64,000 nucleotides of DNA from Streptomyces humi (GCF_001005085.2 NZ_LBMU02000003.1:62001-126000), one strand, 5' to 3'. Positions 53,516 through 63,617 are shown, counted from the first letter of the stretch. Numbers and translations: made by a program. Notes: generated from the sequence alone by a model not told the origin.

Positions 53516-54426
53516 CTGCGCTTCGGTACCGGCACTCGGAGCAGGTCGTGGGCGACGGTCAGCTCGCCGTCGTAGCCGGCGGCCCGTGCCTGCCGTTCGA
53601 ACTCCTCGGGGTTCGCCGGTTCGGGATAGCGCTGGCTGAAGTGGGTCAGAACCAGGTGCCGTACACCCGCGTCCCGGGCGACGGCCGCCGCCTGCCCGGC
53701 GGTCAGGTGACCGTGTTCCTCGGCGAGCCGGGCGTCCTCGTCGAGGAAGGTGGACTCGATGACGAGCAGGTCGCAGCCCGCCGCGAGGACGTGCACGCCC
53801 TCGCACAGCCGGGTGTCCATGACGAACGCGAACCGCTGGCCGCGCCGCACCTCGCTGACCTCCTCCAGCGTGACGTCCCCGAGGACGCCCTCGCGCTGGA
53901 TCCGGCCGACGTCGGGGCCCTTGACGCCGTGCGCGGCGAGCAGTTCGGGCAGCATGCGGCGGCTGTCGGGTTCGACGAGCCGGTAGCCGTAGGACTCCAC
54001 CGGGTGGGAGAGCCGGCGGGCCTGGAGCGTGTACGACCGGGTGGCGGCGACATCGCCGTCCGCGTCGACGGGGACCTCGGTGATGCCGACGGTCTCGCGG
54101 TAGGCGGTGGCGTGGCGGAGCCGGTCGAAGAAGTGCTGCCCGGACCTCGGGTAGTGCGCGGTGACCGGGTGCGGGACCTGGTCGAGGTTGATCCGCTGGA
54201 TCACGCCCGCCAGACCCAGGGAGTGGTCGCCGTGGAAGTGGGTGACGCAGATCCGGTTCAGGTCGTGCGCGGCGACCCCGGCGCGCAGCATCTGCCGCTG
54301 GGTGCCCTCGCCGGGGTCGAAGAGGATGCCCTCGCCGTCCCAGCGCAGCAGGTAGCCGTTGTGGTTGCGGTGCCGGGTGGGCACCTGGCTGGCCGTGCCG
54401 AGGACCACCAGTTCACGTACGGACAC
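53512..54426 (-). CDS. rnz: Ribonuclease Z
   Basis: A 304-residue metallo-beta-lactamase-fold endonuclease that removes tRNA 3' trailers. The signature HxHxDH is [13 protein letters not shown], preceded by [17 protein letters not shown]; the later ligands are in AFVMDTRL and VLTHFSQRY. It sits 6 bases after the HIT gene and overlaps add, so the three genes form one operon. Confidence 0.94.
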   Translation of the reverse strand: MSVRELVVLGTASQVPTRHRNHNGYLLRWDGEGILFDPGEGTQRQMLRAGVAAHDLNRICVTHFHGDHSLGLAGVIQRINLDQVPHPVTAHYPRSGQHFFDRLRHATAYRETVGITEVPVDADGDVAATRSYTLQARRLSHPVESYGYRLVEPDSRRMLPELLAAHGVKGPDVGRIQREGVLGDVTLEEVSEVRRGQRFAFVMDTRLCEGVHVLAAGCDLLVIESTFLDEDARLAEEHGHLTAGQAAAVARDAGVRHLVLTHFSQRYPEPANPEEFERQARAAGYDGELTVAHDLLRVPVPKRR

Positions 54427-54432
54427 GGTGGC

Positions 54433-54786
54433 CTAGCCGGGCGGCCACTGGAGGCCGCGGCCGCCGAGGATGTGGGCGTGGGTGTGCCAGACGGTCTGGC
54501 CCGCGCCGCTGCCGGTGTTGAAGACGATGCGGTAGCTCTCCAGCTTCTCGTCGTCGGCGACGGCCTGGGCCTCGCGCAGTATGTCGGCGGCGATCGCGGG
54601 TTCGCCCTCGGCGAGTTCGGCCGCGTTCTTGTAGTGGACCCGGGGGATCACCAGGACGTGGGTGGGGGCCTGGGGGTTGATGTCCCGGAAGGCGACGGTG
54701 GTGTCCGTCTCCCGGACGATCGTCGCGGGGACATGACCTGCGACGATCTTGCAGAAGAGGCAGTCGTCCTGGGGTTCCCCTGGCAT
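54433..54786 (-). CDS. HIT family protein
   Basis: A 117-residue histidine triad nucleotide hydrolase of the HINT branch. The triad is VWHTHAHILGG; DCLFCKIVAGHVPATIV is the N-terminal zinc-ligand-like CxxC region; AFRDINPQAPTHVLVIPRVHY is typical. It probably hydrolyses adenosine phosphoramidates. First gene of the HIT-rnz-add operon. Confidence 0.94.
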   Translation of the reverse strand: MPGEPQDDCLFCKIVAGHVPATIVRETDTTVAFRDINPQAPTHVLVIPRVHYKNAAELAEGEPAIAADILREAQAVADDEKLESYRIVFNTGSGAGQTVWHTHAHILGGRGLQWPPG

Positions 54787-54843
54787 GTTTTCTCCTCACC
54801 CGGTGATCGGTTTCGGGGGCATCGTATCGTCGTCGGGTGCGGG

Positions 54844-54912
54844 TCCGGTGGGGGCTTGTCGCGCGGTTCCTCCCCCGGCCTTCGGCCGGGGGGGGGGTAC
54901 CGTCGGCGCCCC
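54844..54912. repeat. Dispersed repeat, reverse copy F, with internal hairpin
   Basis: On the minus strand: GGGGCGCCGACGGTACC, a C-run, GGCCGAAGGCCGGGGGAG, then GAACCGCGCGACAAGCC. GGCC-gaa-GGCC is a hairpin in its own right. It shares the insert with copy E and separates the tricorn protease stop from the HIT gene; it probably terminates transcription of the former. Confidence 0.7.
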
Positions 54913-57900
54913 TCAGGTGGGCAGCGTGGGCGGCGTCTTGGCGGGAGCCGTCTCCAGCGCCTCCAGCGCGAGGCGGACGGCCTCGTCCAGTTGGGGGTCC
55001 CGGCCCGCGCCCCAGTCCTGCGGGGTCTGTACGACCTCCACGTCCGGGTCGACGCCGTGGTTCTCCACGCCCCAGCCGTAACCCTCCAGCCAGAACGCGT
55101 ACTTCGGCTGGGTGACCAGCGTGCCGTCGACCAGGCGGTAGCGGCTGTCGATGCCGATGACGCCGCCCCAGGTACGGGTGCCGACCACCGGGCCGATGCC
55201 CAGCGCCTTGATCGCCGCGTTGACGATGTCGCCGTCCGAACCGGAGAACTCGTTCGCCACGACGACCACCGGCCCCCGGGGCGCGTCCTTCGGGTAGCTG
55301 AGCGGGCGCATGCCGCGCGGCAGGTCCCAGCCGACGATGCGGCGGGCCAGTTTCTCCACCACGAGCTGGGAGGTGTGCCCGCCGCGGTTCTCGCGGACGT
55401 CCACGACGATGCCCTCACGGGCCATCTCCACGTTCAGGTCGCGGTGGATCTGGGCCCAGCCCGGCGCCTGCATGTCGGGCACGTGGAGGTAGCCGAGCCG
55501 GCCGCCGGACGCCGCGTGCACGTGGGCGCGGCGGTCGGCGACCCAGGCGTGGTAGCGCAGCGGTTCCTCGTCGGAGACGGGGACGACCACGGGGTGGCGC
55601 AGGTCGCCGCCGCCGGCCGGGGACACGGTCAGCTCGACCGCCTTGCCGGCGGTGCCGACGAGCAGCGGGGCGGGGCCGGTCACCGGGTCGACGGGACGGC
55701 CGGCGACGGCCACGATCGCGTCGCCGGGGCGCACCGCGGCGCCGGGTGCCGCCAGCGGGGATCGGGCGCCCGGGTCGGACGTCTCGGTGGGCAGGATCCG
55801 GTCGATGCGCCAGCTGCCGTCCTCGTGACGGGAGATGTCGGCGCCGAGCAGGCCCTGGTGGGCGCCGCCGCCGTAGCCGCCGCGCGGGGTGACGTAGGCG
55901 TGCGAGGTGCCGAGTTCGCCCTGCACCTCCCAGAGCAGGTCGACGAGGTCGTCGTGGGTGGCGCACCGGTCGACGAGCGGACGGTAGCGGTCGAGGACGC
56001 CGGCCCAGTCGACGCCGCCGAGGTCCGGCCGCCAGAACTGGTCGCGCATGATGCGGCCGGTCTCGTCGAACATCTGCCGCCACTCGGCGGCCGGGTCGAC
56101 GGTCTGCCGGACCCGGGACAGGTCGACGGTGATGTTGCTGTCGCTGTCGTCGTCGCCGGAGGCGCGGCGGTCGCTCGGTACGACCCTGAGCTTGCCGTCG
56201 GCCCACAGCAGGACGCGTTTGCCGTCGCCGCTGACCTCGAAGTGGTCGGCGTCGGAGGCGAGGTACTCGATGCGCTGCTGGGCGAGGTCGTAGCGCTCCA
56301 GCTCGGTCTTGGGCGCCGGGTCCTCGGGGTGGGCGCGGGAGGCGCCGAGCACGCCGCGCACCGGGTGACGCAGCCACAGGACGCCGTCCTTGGCGGCGCG
56401 CAGCCCGGAGTAGCGGCCGGCCTCCACCGGGAACGGCACGATCCGGTCGGCGAGACCCTCCAGGTCGATGCGGGTGGCGGGGGTGCCCTCGGCGTCCGGG
56501 GTCTCGTCCTTGTCGGGGGTCTCGAAGGGGCGGCCGTGGCGCTGCGGGCCGAACGGCGACGGGGTGGTGGCCGCGAGCGTGATCAGGTGCGGGCGGTCGC
56601 CGACCACGAACGCCAGGTCGAAGACGTGCTCGTCGTAGACCGGGTCGAAGGAGCGGGTGGAGAGGAAGGCGAGGTGTTTGCCGTCGCGGGTGAAGACGGG
56701 GTCGTAGTCCCGGAACCGCAGCGGGGTGGCCTCGGTGACGGTGAGGTCGGTGGTGTGGGCGACGCGGAGCTGGCAGAGACCGCCGGCGCCGGGGTGGGAC
56801 CAGGCCAGCCAGCCCGAGTCCGGGGAGAAGACGAGGCCCGACACGTCGCCGTCCTCGCTGCGGTCGACCTCGCGGACCTCGCCCGTCTCGCGTTCCACCA
56901 GGAGCAGCCGTCCGTCGTGCGCGGCGACGGCGACCCGGCCGCCGTCGGGGGCGACGGCGAGGTCCAGGACCCGGCCGAGCTGTCCGGCGGCGATCCGGCG
57001 CGGGGTCGAGCCGGGGACGAGGCCGGTGGCGGGGGCGAACTCCAGGGCGTCCTCGCCCTCGGCGTCCGTCACCCACACCACCCATTCCTCCGCGTCCGCG
57101 CGGAAGGTGACGGGCAGCCGGGCCCGCACCCCGGGCCGGGCGGCGAGGGCGCGCGCCGGCCCGGACCGGTGGGTCACCCAGTGGACGCCGCCGCGTACCA
57201 GGACGGCGCTGCCGCGCGCGGTGTGGTCGGGCGAGGCCGAGCTGAACCAGCGGGCCGCGTTGACCGGGTACGGCTGCCGGTCCACCCGCTGCCCGCCGAG
57301 CCGGACGTCCAGCGGGCGCGGCTCGGCGCCCTCCAGGTCGTCGAGGAGCCAGAGCTCACCGGCCGAGGCGTAGACGACCCGGGTGCCGTCGGTCGCCGCG
57401 TGCCGGGCGTAGAAACCGTCGAGCGGGGTGTGCCGGCGCAGGTCGGAGCCGTCGGCGAGGGAGGAGTACAGCGCTCCGGTGCCCTCGTGGTCGGAGAGGA
57501 ACGAGATCCGGTCGCCGACCCACCCGGGGTACTCCAGGTTCCCGTCGAGTTCCTCGTGCAGCCGTACGAACTCGCCGTCCCCGGCCCGGTCGATCCACAG
57601 CTTCCCTGCGGTGCCGCCGCGGTACCGCTTCCACCAGGCCGCCTCCCGTCCCATCGGGGCGGACAGCAGCACGGTGGCCGGACCGTGGGCGACATGGCCG
57701 ACGGGGCCGTACGGCAGGACGGTGGAGGGACCGCCGTCGAGCGGGACCGTGTGGGCCCAGCTGCGCCGGAGGCTGGACTGGCCGTGGGTGGTGATCGCGA
57801 GGACCTGCCCGTCGTCGGTCCAGCCGCGCACCTGGGTACGGGAACTCCCCCAGTGCGTCAGGCGGGTCGAGGGGCCGCCGTCGACGGGGGCGATGTGGAT

Positions 57901-58122
57901 CTCGGGCGCGCCGTCGCGGGTGGACGTCCAGGCGACGGTGGTCCCGTCGGGCGAGATCCGCGGCAGGGCCACCGGCATGTTGTCGGCGCTGGCCCGCCAG
58001 GCCCGGCCGCCGTCGAGGGGCGCGAGCCACACGTCGTCCTCGGCGGTGAAGGCGATCAGGTCGCCCTGGACGTGGGGAAATCGGAGGTAGGACCGCGGTC
58101 CTGTCGCTGCACCCTGAGTCAC
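54913..58122 (-). CDS. Tricorn protease
   Basis: A 1069-residue oligomeric peptidase degrading oligopeptides downstream of the proteasome or Clp. An N-terminal six- and seven-bladed propeller region (about 1-640; LPRISPDGTTVAWTSTRDG and similar repeats) leads to the C1 domain, a PDZ domain (about 755-840) and the S41-type C2 domain. Catalytic residues aligned to the Thermoplasma enzyme are His741 (LGTSHAYV), Ser962 followed by Asp963 (NEFSGSDGD) and Glu1020 (GWGVENHG). GTG 58122 is the start. It is cytoplasmic. Confidence 0.93.
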   Translation of the reverse strand: MTQGAATGPRSYLRFPHVQGDLIAFTAEDDVWLAPLDGGRAWRASADNMPVALPRISPDGTTVAWTSTRDGAPEIHIAPVDGGPSTRLTHWGSSRTQVRGWTDDGQVLAITTHGQSSLRRSWAHTVPLDGGPSTVLPYGPVGHVAHGPATVLLSAPMGREAAWWKRYRGGTAGKLWIDRAGDGEFVRLHEELDGNLEYPGWVGDRISFLSDHEGTGALYSSLADGSDLRRHTPLDGFYARHAATDGTRVVYASAGELWLLDDLEGAEPRPLDVRLGGQRVDRQPYPVNAARWFSSASPDHTARGSAVLVRGGVHWVTHRSGPARALAARPGVRARLPVTFRADAEEWVVWVTDAEGEDALEFAPATGLVPGSTPRRIAAGQLGRVLDLAVAPDGGRVAVAAHDGRLLLVERETGEVREVDRSEDGDVSGLVFSPDSGWLAWSHPGAGGLCQLRVAHTTDLTVTEATPLRFRDYDPVFTRDGKHLAFLSTRSFDPVYDEHVFDLAFVVGDRPHLITLAATTPSPFGPQRHGRPFETPDKDETPDAEGTPATRIDLEGLADRIVPFPVEAGRYSGLRAAKDGVLWLRHPVRGVLGASRAHPEDPAPKTELERYDLAQQRIEYLASDADHFEVSGDGKRVLLWADGKLRVVPSDRRASGDDDSDSNITVDLSRVRQTVDPAAEWRQMFDETGRIMRDQFWRPDLGGVDWAGVLDRYRPLVDRCATHDDLVDLLWEVQGELGTSHAYVTPRGGYGGGAHQGLLGADISRHEDGSWRIDRILPTETSDPGARSPLAAPGAAVRPGDAIVAVAGRPVDPVTGPAPLLVGTAGKAVELTVSPAGGGDLRHPVVVPVSDEEPLRYHAWVADRRAHVHAASGGRLGYLHVPDMQAPGWAQIHRDLNVEMAREGIVVDVRENRGGHTSQLVVEKLARRIVGWDLPRGMRPLSYPKDAPRGPVVVVANEFSGSDGDIVNAAIKALGIGPVVGTRTWGGVIGIDSRYRLVDGTLVTQPKYAFWLEGYGWGVENHGVDPDVEVVQTPQDWGAGRDPQLDEAVRLALEALETAPAKTPPTLPT

Positions 58123-58168
58123 CCGCTCAGCCTATGCACCACGGCCCGTCCGCGGCGGCCGATTTCGA

Positions 58169-58741
58169 TCACTTTCCCTGCACGGGCCGGCACTTGGGGT
58201 CACTCTCACACCAGATCGTCCTCGTCACGGTCACGGTGGCGCCCGGCTGCTGCCCGTAGGTGGGCGGCCGGTAGGTGCTGTACGCGGGTCCGGGCGTGGC
58301 GTCGCAGTTCCCCAGGCCGTTCACCCGGAACCACTCCTTGCCGCCGACCTTCGCGACCAGGTTGCCGCGCACACAGGCCCCGCTGACCGCCTTCGTGACC
58401 CGCCCGGTGACGGTGATCGCCCGCCCGTCCTTGGTCCGGCCGTTGCAGTCGACGGAGACGACGGTGGTCTCGGACGCCGAGGGTGTCCTGGCCGACGAAC
58501 CCGCCGCGCGGGTCGTGCCGGCCGAGCCGTAGCTGCCGTTGCAGGTGAGCCAACTGACGTCCACGTGCTGCCGTTTCAGCTCGGCGGTGGCCGTCTGGTC
58601 GGTGGTGTACGCGACGGTCGCGGTGTTCAGGTCGCTGGGCCGGCAGCCGACCAGGCCGCCGACGGCGACCACCGCGAGCCCCGCCACGGCCGCCGCCCTG
58701 CTGCCGCGCGGCCGGCGCCAAATCCGCCTCAATGCCCCCAT
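58169..58741 (-). CDS. Lipoprotein of unknown function
   Basis: A 190-residue exported protein. The N-terminus MGALRRIWRRPRGSRAAAVAGLAVVAVGGLVGC ends in a lipobox (LVGC), so it is probably a lipoprotein attached at residue 33. The mature part has six further Cys spread over SWLTCNGSYG, VSVDCNGR, SGACVRGN, GLGNCDATPG, IWCESD and KCRPV, implying three disulfides. I recognise no family. It lies upstream of the tricorn gene, same strand. Confidence 0.7.
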   Translation of the reverse strand: MGALRRIWRRPRGSRAAAVAGLAVVAVGGLVGCRPSDLNTATVAYTTDQTATAELKRQHVDVSWLTCNGSYGSAGTTRAAGSSARTPSASETTVVSVDCNGRTKDGRAITVTGRVTKAVSGACVRGNLVAKVGGKEWFRVNGLGNCDATPGPAYSTYRPPTYGQQPGATVTVTRTIWCESDPKCRPVQGK

Positions 58742-58817
58742 GGAGGGCAGCCTGCCACCGTACCGGCCGCGGCGGTAGAGGGCTTACGGCCACTCACGTG
58801 TTCGGAACCGTCACCCG

Positions 58818-59210
58818 TCAGGTGCGGAGCAGCAGCCACTCCTGGAGTTCCACCAGGTTGCCCTCCGGGTCCTTGAGGTGGGCGACCCGCATCCGCTGCG
58901 TCATGGGTGCGGGCCCGTGCACCAGGACGGCGCCGCGTCCGGTGATCTGCTCGCAGTAGGCGTCGAGGTCGTCGACGCGGAGCACCACCAGCGAACGGTG
59001 CCCGGTGGCCGCGTCGCCGAGTTCACCCAGTATCTCGGCCATCATCGCCCGGTCCTGCAAGGCGATCCCGGCGGACCCGGCGTGCGGACCGAACTTCTCG
59101 TACGGTCCCTCGCCCGTCCCCGACTGCGGCCTGAGACCCAGCACTTCGGCGTAGAAGCGGTAGCAGGCGGCGAAGTCGGTGACCAGGAGCCGGACTTGGG
59201 CGAGTTCCAC
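58818..59210 (-). CDS. VOC family protein (glyoxalase/bleomycin-resistance fold)
   Basis: A 130-residue single-domain VOC protein. It has the two beta-alpha-beta-beta-beta modules: MELAQVRLLVTDFAACYRFYAEVLGLRPQ and LVVLRVDDLDAYCEQITGRGAVLVHGPAP...RVAHLKDPEGNLVELQEW. The metal-ligand Glu at LVELQE is present. The substrate is unknown. Start GTG 59210. A degenerate GC-rich repeat array lies immediately upstream. Confidence 0.85.
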   Translation of the reverse strand: MELAQVRLLVTDFAACYRFYAEVLGLRPQSGTGEGPYEKFGPHAGSAGIALQDRAMMAEILGELGDAATGHRSLVVLRVDDLDAYCEQITGRGAVLVHGPAPMTQRMRVAHLKDPEGNLVELQEWLLLRT

Positions 59211-59229
59211 GGCGTGTGCCCCCAGGATG

Positions 59230-59433
59230 CGGTGCGGGTGTGCTGCGGTGCGGGTGTGGTGCGGGTCTTCTGCGGTGTGGGTGTGGTGCGGGTCTGCTGC
59301 GGTGCGGGTCTGCTGCGGTGCGGGTGTGGTGCGGTGCGGGTGTGGTGCGGTGCGGGTGTGGTGCGGTGCGGGTGTGGTGCGGGTCTTCTGCGGTGCGGGT
59401 CTGCTGCGGTGCGGGTGTGGTGCGGGTGTCGTC
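59230..59433. repeat. Degenerate GGTGCGGGTG repeat array
   Basis: About 200 bp built from TGCGGTGCGGG blocks followed by TGTGG, TCTGC or TCTTC. Higher-order repeats are visible, for example GCGGTGCGGGTGTGGTGCGG at several positions. Strong G/C strand bias: the plus strand is almost free of A. It fills the space between the VOC gene start and the rsmE stop. Confidence 0.9.
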
Positions 59434-59436
59434 GGG

Positions 59437-60186
59437 TCAGGACCAGCGGCCGGTGCGGCCCAGCAGCAGGGCCGCCGCCACGGTGCCCGCCGTCGACGTA
59501 CGCATCACCGTAGGCCCCAGGGTGTACGCCCGCGCACCCGCCTCCTCGAACAGTGCCAACTCGTCCCGGGCGACGCCCCCTTCGGGCCCGACGACCAGCA
59601 CGATCTCGCCCTCGGCGGGCAGTTCGGCGGTGGCGAGCGGCGCGCTGTCGTGCTCGAAGTCGGAGTGGAGCACGGCGGCGAAGTCCGCTCCGGCGAGCAG
59701 CGCCGCGACCTGCCTGGTGGTCGCGGCGTCCGCGACCTCGGGGAAGCGCACCCGGCGGGACTGCTTCCCGGCCTCCCGGGCGGTGGCCCGCCACTTGGCG
59801 AGCGACCTGAGCCCCCGGTCGCCCTTCCACTGGGTGATGCAGCGGGCGGCCTGCCAGGGCACGACGCCGTCGACGCCGACCTCGGTCATGGTCTCCACGG
59901 CGACCTCCCCGCGGTCGCCCTTGGGCAGTGCCTGCACCACGGTGATCCGGGGCGCGGGCACCGGCTCCTCGGCCACCGTGCCCAGGTGCACGACCAGCCG
60001 GTCCTTGCCCTCGGCGGCGATCACCTCGCACACGGCGTAGCGGCCGGCGCCGTCGGTGAGCACGACCTCCTCGCCGGCCTCCAGCCGTTTCACGGAGACC
60101 GCGTGCCGCCCCTCGGGGCCGTCCAGTACGTACTGACCGCCGCCTGCGGCAGGCAGCCGCTCCACGACGAACACGGGAGCTGTCAT
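59437..60186 (-). CDS. rsmE: 16S rRNA m3U1498 methyltransferase
   Basis: A 249-residue SPOUT-class methyltransferase. An N-terminal PUA-like domain (PVFVVERLPAAGGGQYVLDGPEGRHAVSVKRLEAGEEVVLTDG) precedes the knotted domain (TVVQALPKGDRGEVAVETMTEVGVDGVVPWQAARC; IVLVVGPEGGVARDELALF; LGPTVMRTSTAG). ATG 60186 overlaps the stop of the nitronate monooxygenase-like gene (ATGA). Confidence 0.95.
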   Translation of the reverse strand: MTAPVFVVERLPAAGGGQYVLDGPEGRHAVSVKRLEAGEEVVLTDGAGRYAVCEVIAAEGKDRLVVHLGTVAEEPVPAPRITVVQALPKGDRGEVAVETMTEVGVDGVVPWQAARCITQWKGDRGLRSLAKWRATAREAGKQSRRVRFPEVADAATTRQVAALLAGADFAAVLHSDFEHDSAPLATAELPAEGEIVLVVGPEGGVARDELALFEEAGARAYTLGPTVMRTSTAGTVAAALLLGRTGRWS

Positions 60187-61259
60187 CGCCCCTCCTCCTT
60201 GGCGGACAACGCTGTCGAAGCGGCCGCGAGTTCTTCCACCAAGGCCGCCACCAGCCGGGCCGCGGGCAGTTCCCGGGCCAGCCGGTGGCCCTGCCCGGCC
60301 CACAGGGCCATGCCCTGGGCGTCCCCGGCACGGGCGGCGGCCTTGCGCAGCGGGGCGGTGAGGTGGTGGACCTCCGGGTAGGCGGCGGGCGCGTACGGGC
60401 CGTGCTCGCGCAGGAAACGGTTGACGAGACCGCGGGCGGGCCGCCCGGAGAACGCCCGGGTCAGCTCGGTACGGGCGAACAGGGGATCGGTCAGGGCCCG
60501 CTTGTGCGGGTCGGCGGCGCCGGACTCCGGGGTGGCCAGGAACGCCGTGCCCAGCTGCGCCGCGGTCGCCCCCGCCGCGAGCACGGCGGCCAGCTGGCTG
60601 CCGCGCATGATCCCGCCCGCGGCCACCACCGGCAGGCTCACGGTCTCCCGTATCTGCGCGAGCAGCGCGAGCAGCCCGATCCCGGCGCCGTCGTTCTCGG
60701 GGACGTCCCGGTGGGTGCCCTGGTGCCCGCCGGCCTCGACGCCCTGCGCGATCACCGCGTCCGCGCCGGCCCGCTCGACGGCGCGGGCCTCCTCGGCGGT
60801 GGTCGCGGTGACCAGGGTGAAGGTGCCCGCCCGGCGCAGCGAGTCCAGCACCTCGGGGCTCGGCACGCCGAAGTGGAAGGAGACCGCTGCCACCGGGTCG
60901 TCGAGGAGCACGGCGAGCTTGGCGTCGTACCCGTCGTCCCGGCCGCTGTCCGGATCACCGAGCTCGGTCCCGTACCAGGAGGCCTCACCGGCCAGCTGGT
61001 GCGCGTAGAGGTCCACGGCCCCGGACTCCGCGTGCTCCGGCTGCGGCACGAACAGGTTGACCCCGAAGGGACGGCCGGTCAGCCCCCGCATCTGCTTGAT
61101 CTCCTGGTACATCCCGTCGGCGGTCTTGTACCCGGCGGCCAGGAACCCCAGCGCGCCCGCCTCGGACACGGCGGCGGCGAGCTGGGGTACGGAGACCCCG
61201 CCCGCCATGGGGGCCTGCACGATCGGAAAGCGGCAGAGATCGGTCAGTGCGGAGGACAT
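60183..61259 (-). CDS. Nitronate monooxygenase-like flavoprotein
   Basis: A 358-residue FMN-dependent TIM-barrel enzyme of the nitronate monooxygenase (2-nitropropane dioxygenase) family. FPIVQAPMAGGVSVPQLAAAVSEAGALGFLAAGY is the family start; VIAQGVEAGGHQGTH carries the conserved His; LPVVAAGGIMRGSQLAAVLAAGATAAQLGTAFL is the FMN phosphate site. It probably detoxifies alkyl nitronates. It lies between dnaJ and rsmE, an order conserved in Streptomyces. Confidence 0.92.
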   Translation of the reverse strand: MSSALTDLCRFPIVQAPMAGGVSVPQLAAAVSEAGALGFLAAGYKTADGMYQEIKQMRGLTGRPFGVNLFVPQPEHAESGAVDLYAHQLAGEASWYGTELGDPDSGRDDGYDAKLAVLLDDPVAAVSFHFGVPSPEVLDSLRRAGTFTLVTATTAEEARAVERAGADAVIAQGVEAGGHQGTHRDVPENDGAGIGLLALLAQIRETVSLPVVAAGGIMRGSQLAAVLAAGATAAQLGTAFLATPESGAADPHKRALTDPLFARTELTRAFSGRPARGLVNRFLREHGPYAPAAYPEVHHLTAPLRKAAARAGDAQGMALWAGQGHRLARELPAARLVAALVEELAAASTALSAKEEGR

Positions 61260-61356
61260 GACGGCATGTTGTCACGTCCTCCGAACAAGACCGAATCGGC
61301 CGTCGCTTTGGCACATGCCAGAAATGTCGCGGGCGGTCAGCGCCCGTCGAACGCGG

Positions 61357-62493
61357 TCAGCGTCCGTTGAACGCGTCCTTCAACCGGCTGAACAGGCCCT
61401 GCTGACCGGGCTGGAACTGCCCCGTCGGCCGCTCCTCCCCGCGCAGCTTCGCCAGCTCCCGCAGCAACCGCTCCTGCTCGGGGTCGAGCTTGGTGGGAGT
61501 GGTCACCTCGACGTGGACGATCAGGTCGCCCCGGCCGCCGCCCCGCAGGTGCGTGACCCCGCGCCCGTGCAGCGGGATCGACTGCCCGGACTGGGTGCCC
61601 GGCCGGATGTCGACCTCCTCCAGCCCGTCCAGCGTCTCCAGCGGCACCTTCGTACCGAGCGAGGCCGCCGTCATCGGGATGGTCACCGTGCAGTGCAGGT
61701 CGTCACCACGCCGCTGGAACGTGGAGTGCGGCAGCTCGTGGATCTCGACGTACAGGTCACCGGCGGGACCGCCGCCGGGCCCGACCTCGCCCTCACCGGC
61801 GAGCTGGATCCGCGTGCCGTTGTCGACGCCCGCCGGGATCTTCACGGTCAGCGTCCGCCGCGACCGCACCCGCCCGTCACCGGCGCACTCGGGGCACGGC
61901 GTCGGCACGACCGTCCCGAAGCCCTGGCACTGCGGACACGGCCGGGACGTCATGACCTGGCCCAGGAACGACCGCGTCACCTGCGAGACCTCACCACGGC
62001 CCCGGCACATGTCACACGTCTGGGCGGTGGTGCCCGGCGCCGCGCCCTCACCGTTGCAGGTGTTGCAGACGACCGCCGTGTCGACCTGGATGTCCTTGGT
62101 CGTGCCGAAGGCCGCCTCGTCGAGCTCGACCTCGATCCGGATCATCGCGTCCTGGCCGCGCCGCGTCCGCGACCTCGGCCCACGCTGCGACGCCGTACCG
62201 AAGAACGCGTCCATGATGTCCGAGAAGTTCCCGAACCCACCGGCGCCGAAGCCGCCCGCGCCCCCGCCGCCGCTCTGCGACAGCGGATCCCCGCCCAGGT
62301 CGTAGACCTGCTTCTTCTGCGGATCGGAGAGCACCTCGTAAGCGGCGTTGATCTCCTTGAACCGCTCCTGGGTCTTCGGATCCGGGTTGACGTCCGGGTG
62401 CAGCTCGCGCGCGAGCCGACGGAAGGCCTTCTTGATCTCTTCCTGCGACGCGTCGCGGCGCACGCCGAGAACGGCGTAGTAGTCCGTGGCCAC
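61357..62493 (-). CDS. dnaJ: Co-chaperone DnaJ
   Basis: A 378-residue type I J-protein stimulating DnaK. The J domain has HPD at residues 32-34; a Gly-rich linker ([14 protein letters not shown]) follows; four CxxCxGxG repeats ([32 protein letters not shown]) form the zinc domain; the C-terminal substrate domains are complete. GTG 62493 abuts the hrcA stop (TAA-GTG), so it is cotranscribed with hrcA under CIRCE control. It is the hrcA-linked paralogue (dnaJ2 type in Streptomyces). Confidence 0.97.
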   Translation of the reverse strand: MATDYYAVLGVRRDASQEEIKKAFRRLARELHPDVNPDPKTQERFKEINAAYEVLSDPQKKQVYDLGGDPLSQSGGGGAGGFGAGGFGNFSDIMDAFFGTASQRGPRSRTRRGQDAMIRIEVELDEAAFGTTKDIQVDTAVVCNTCNGEGAAPGTTAQTCDMCRGRGEVSQVTRSFLGQVMTSRPCPQCQGFGTVVPTPCPECAGDGRVRSRRTLTVKIPAGVDNGTRIQLAGEGEVGPGGGPAGDLYVEIHELPHSTFQRRGDDLHCTVTIPMTAASLGTKVPLETLDGLEEVDIRPGTQSGQSIPLHGRGVTHLRGGGRGDLIVHVEVTTPTKLDPEQERLLRELAKLRGEERPTGQFQPGQQGLFSRLKDAFNGR

Positions 62494-63510
62494 TTACGAC
62501 TCCGCCAGGATCTGTCCGACGTACCGTGCCACCGCTCGTACCGCTCCCATCGTTCCCGGGTAATCCATGCGGGTCGGTCCGACCACGCCGAGTTTGGCGA
62601 GTGCCTCGCCGCCCGAACCGTAACCGACCGACACCACGGACGTGGAGTTGAGTCCCTCGTGGGCGTTCTCGTGACCGATGCGTACGGTCATGCCCGAATC
62701 CCCTGCCTCGCCCATGAGTTTGAGGAGGACGACATGCTCCTCCAGAGCCTCCAGGACGGGCCGGATCATGAGGGGGAAGTCATGCCCGAAGCGGGTGAGA
62801 TTGGCGGTGCCGCCGATCACCAGCCGCTCCTCGTTCTCCTCGACGAGCGTCTCCAGCAGGGTGGAGAGCACCGCCGAGACCGCGCCGCGGTCCTCGGCCT
62901 CGAAGGCGTCCGGCAGGTCCTCCACCAGCCGGGGCACGTCCGAGAACCGGCGCCCCGCGACCCGGCTGTTCAGCCGCGCCCGCAGATCCGCCAGCGACGT
63001 CTCCCCGAACGGCGCCGGGCAGTCCACCAGCCGCTGCTCGACCCGCCCGGTGTCGGTGATCAGCACCAGCATCAGCCGCGCGGGGGCGAGCGCGAGCAGT
63101 TCCACATGCCGCACGGTCGACCGTGTCAGCGACGGGTACTGCACCACGGCCACCTGCCGCGTCAGCTGGGCCAGCAGCCGGACCGTCCGCGCCACGACGT
63201 CGTCGAGGTCGACGGCGCCGTCGAGGAAGTTCTGGATGGCACGCCGCTCTGGCGCGCTCATCGGTTTGACACCGGCCAGCTTGTCGACGAACAGCCGGTA
63301 GCCCTTGTCGGTGGGGATCCGCCCCGCACTGGTGTGCGGCTGCGCGATGTAACCCTCGTCCTCCAGGGCGGCCATGTCGTTGCGCACCGTCGCCGGCGAG
63401 ACGCCGAGGTTGTGCCGCTCGGTCAGCGCCTTCGACCCGACCGGCTCCTCGGTCCCGACATAGTCCTGGACGATGGCGCGCAACACCTGGAGCCTGCGTT
63501 CACTCAGCAT
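62494..63510 (-). CDS. hrcA: Heat-inducible transcription repressor HrcA
   Basis: A 338-residue repressor of class I heat-shock genes that binds CIRCE with help from GroEL. The start [76 protein letters not shown] is the winged-helix domain; a GAF-like domain follows. ATG 63510 has GGAGG nearby. It is autoregulated by the CIRCE at 63579. Confidence 0.97.
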   Translation of the reverse strand: MLSERRLQVLRAIVQDYVGTEEPVGSKALTERHNLGVSPATVRNDMAALEDEGYIAQPHTSAGRIPTDKGYRLFVDKLAGVKPMSAPERRAIQNFLDGAVDLDDVVARTVRLLAQLTRQVAVVQYPSLTRSTVRHVELLALAPARLMLVLITDTGRVEQRLVDCPAPFGETSLADLRARLNSRVAGRRFSDVPRLVEDLPDAFEAEDRGAVSAVLSTLLETLVEENEERLVIGGTANLTRFGHDFPLMIRPVLEALEEHVVLLKLMGEAGDSGMTVRIGHENAHEGLNSTSVVSVGYGSGGEALAKLGVVGPTRMDYPGTMGAVRAVARYVGQILAES

Positions 63511-63578
63511 CCGCGCCACACCTCCAGAGAGTCGTCCCCGTGGCCTTTCGGGTCCTTCGAGTCTTTCGAGTCTTTCGT

Positions 63579-63605
63579 CTGGCACTCTGCGAGCCCGAGT
63601 GCCAG
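63579..63605. promoter_or_regulatory. CIRCE operator
   Basis: CTGGCACTC-n9-GAGTGCCAG, arms at 63579-63587 and 63597-63605: a perfect inverted repeat with the invariant GCACTC/GAGTGC cores. It lies 69 bp upstream of hrcA, directly after a likely -10 at 63618-63623. Confidence 0.95.
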
Positions 63606-63617
63606 CGTCCCCGGCCC

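Noticed and set aside
53548..58386. Very long open frame on the plus strand (1612 codons)
   Set aside because: It runs antisense through RNase Z, the HIT gene and the tricorn protease, all of which have complete conserved motifs. High GC keeps the opposite frame open. No domain is recognisable in its translation.
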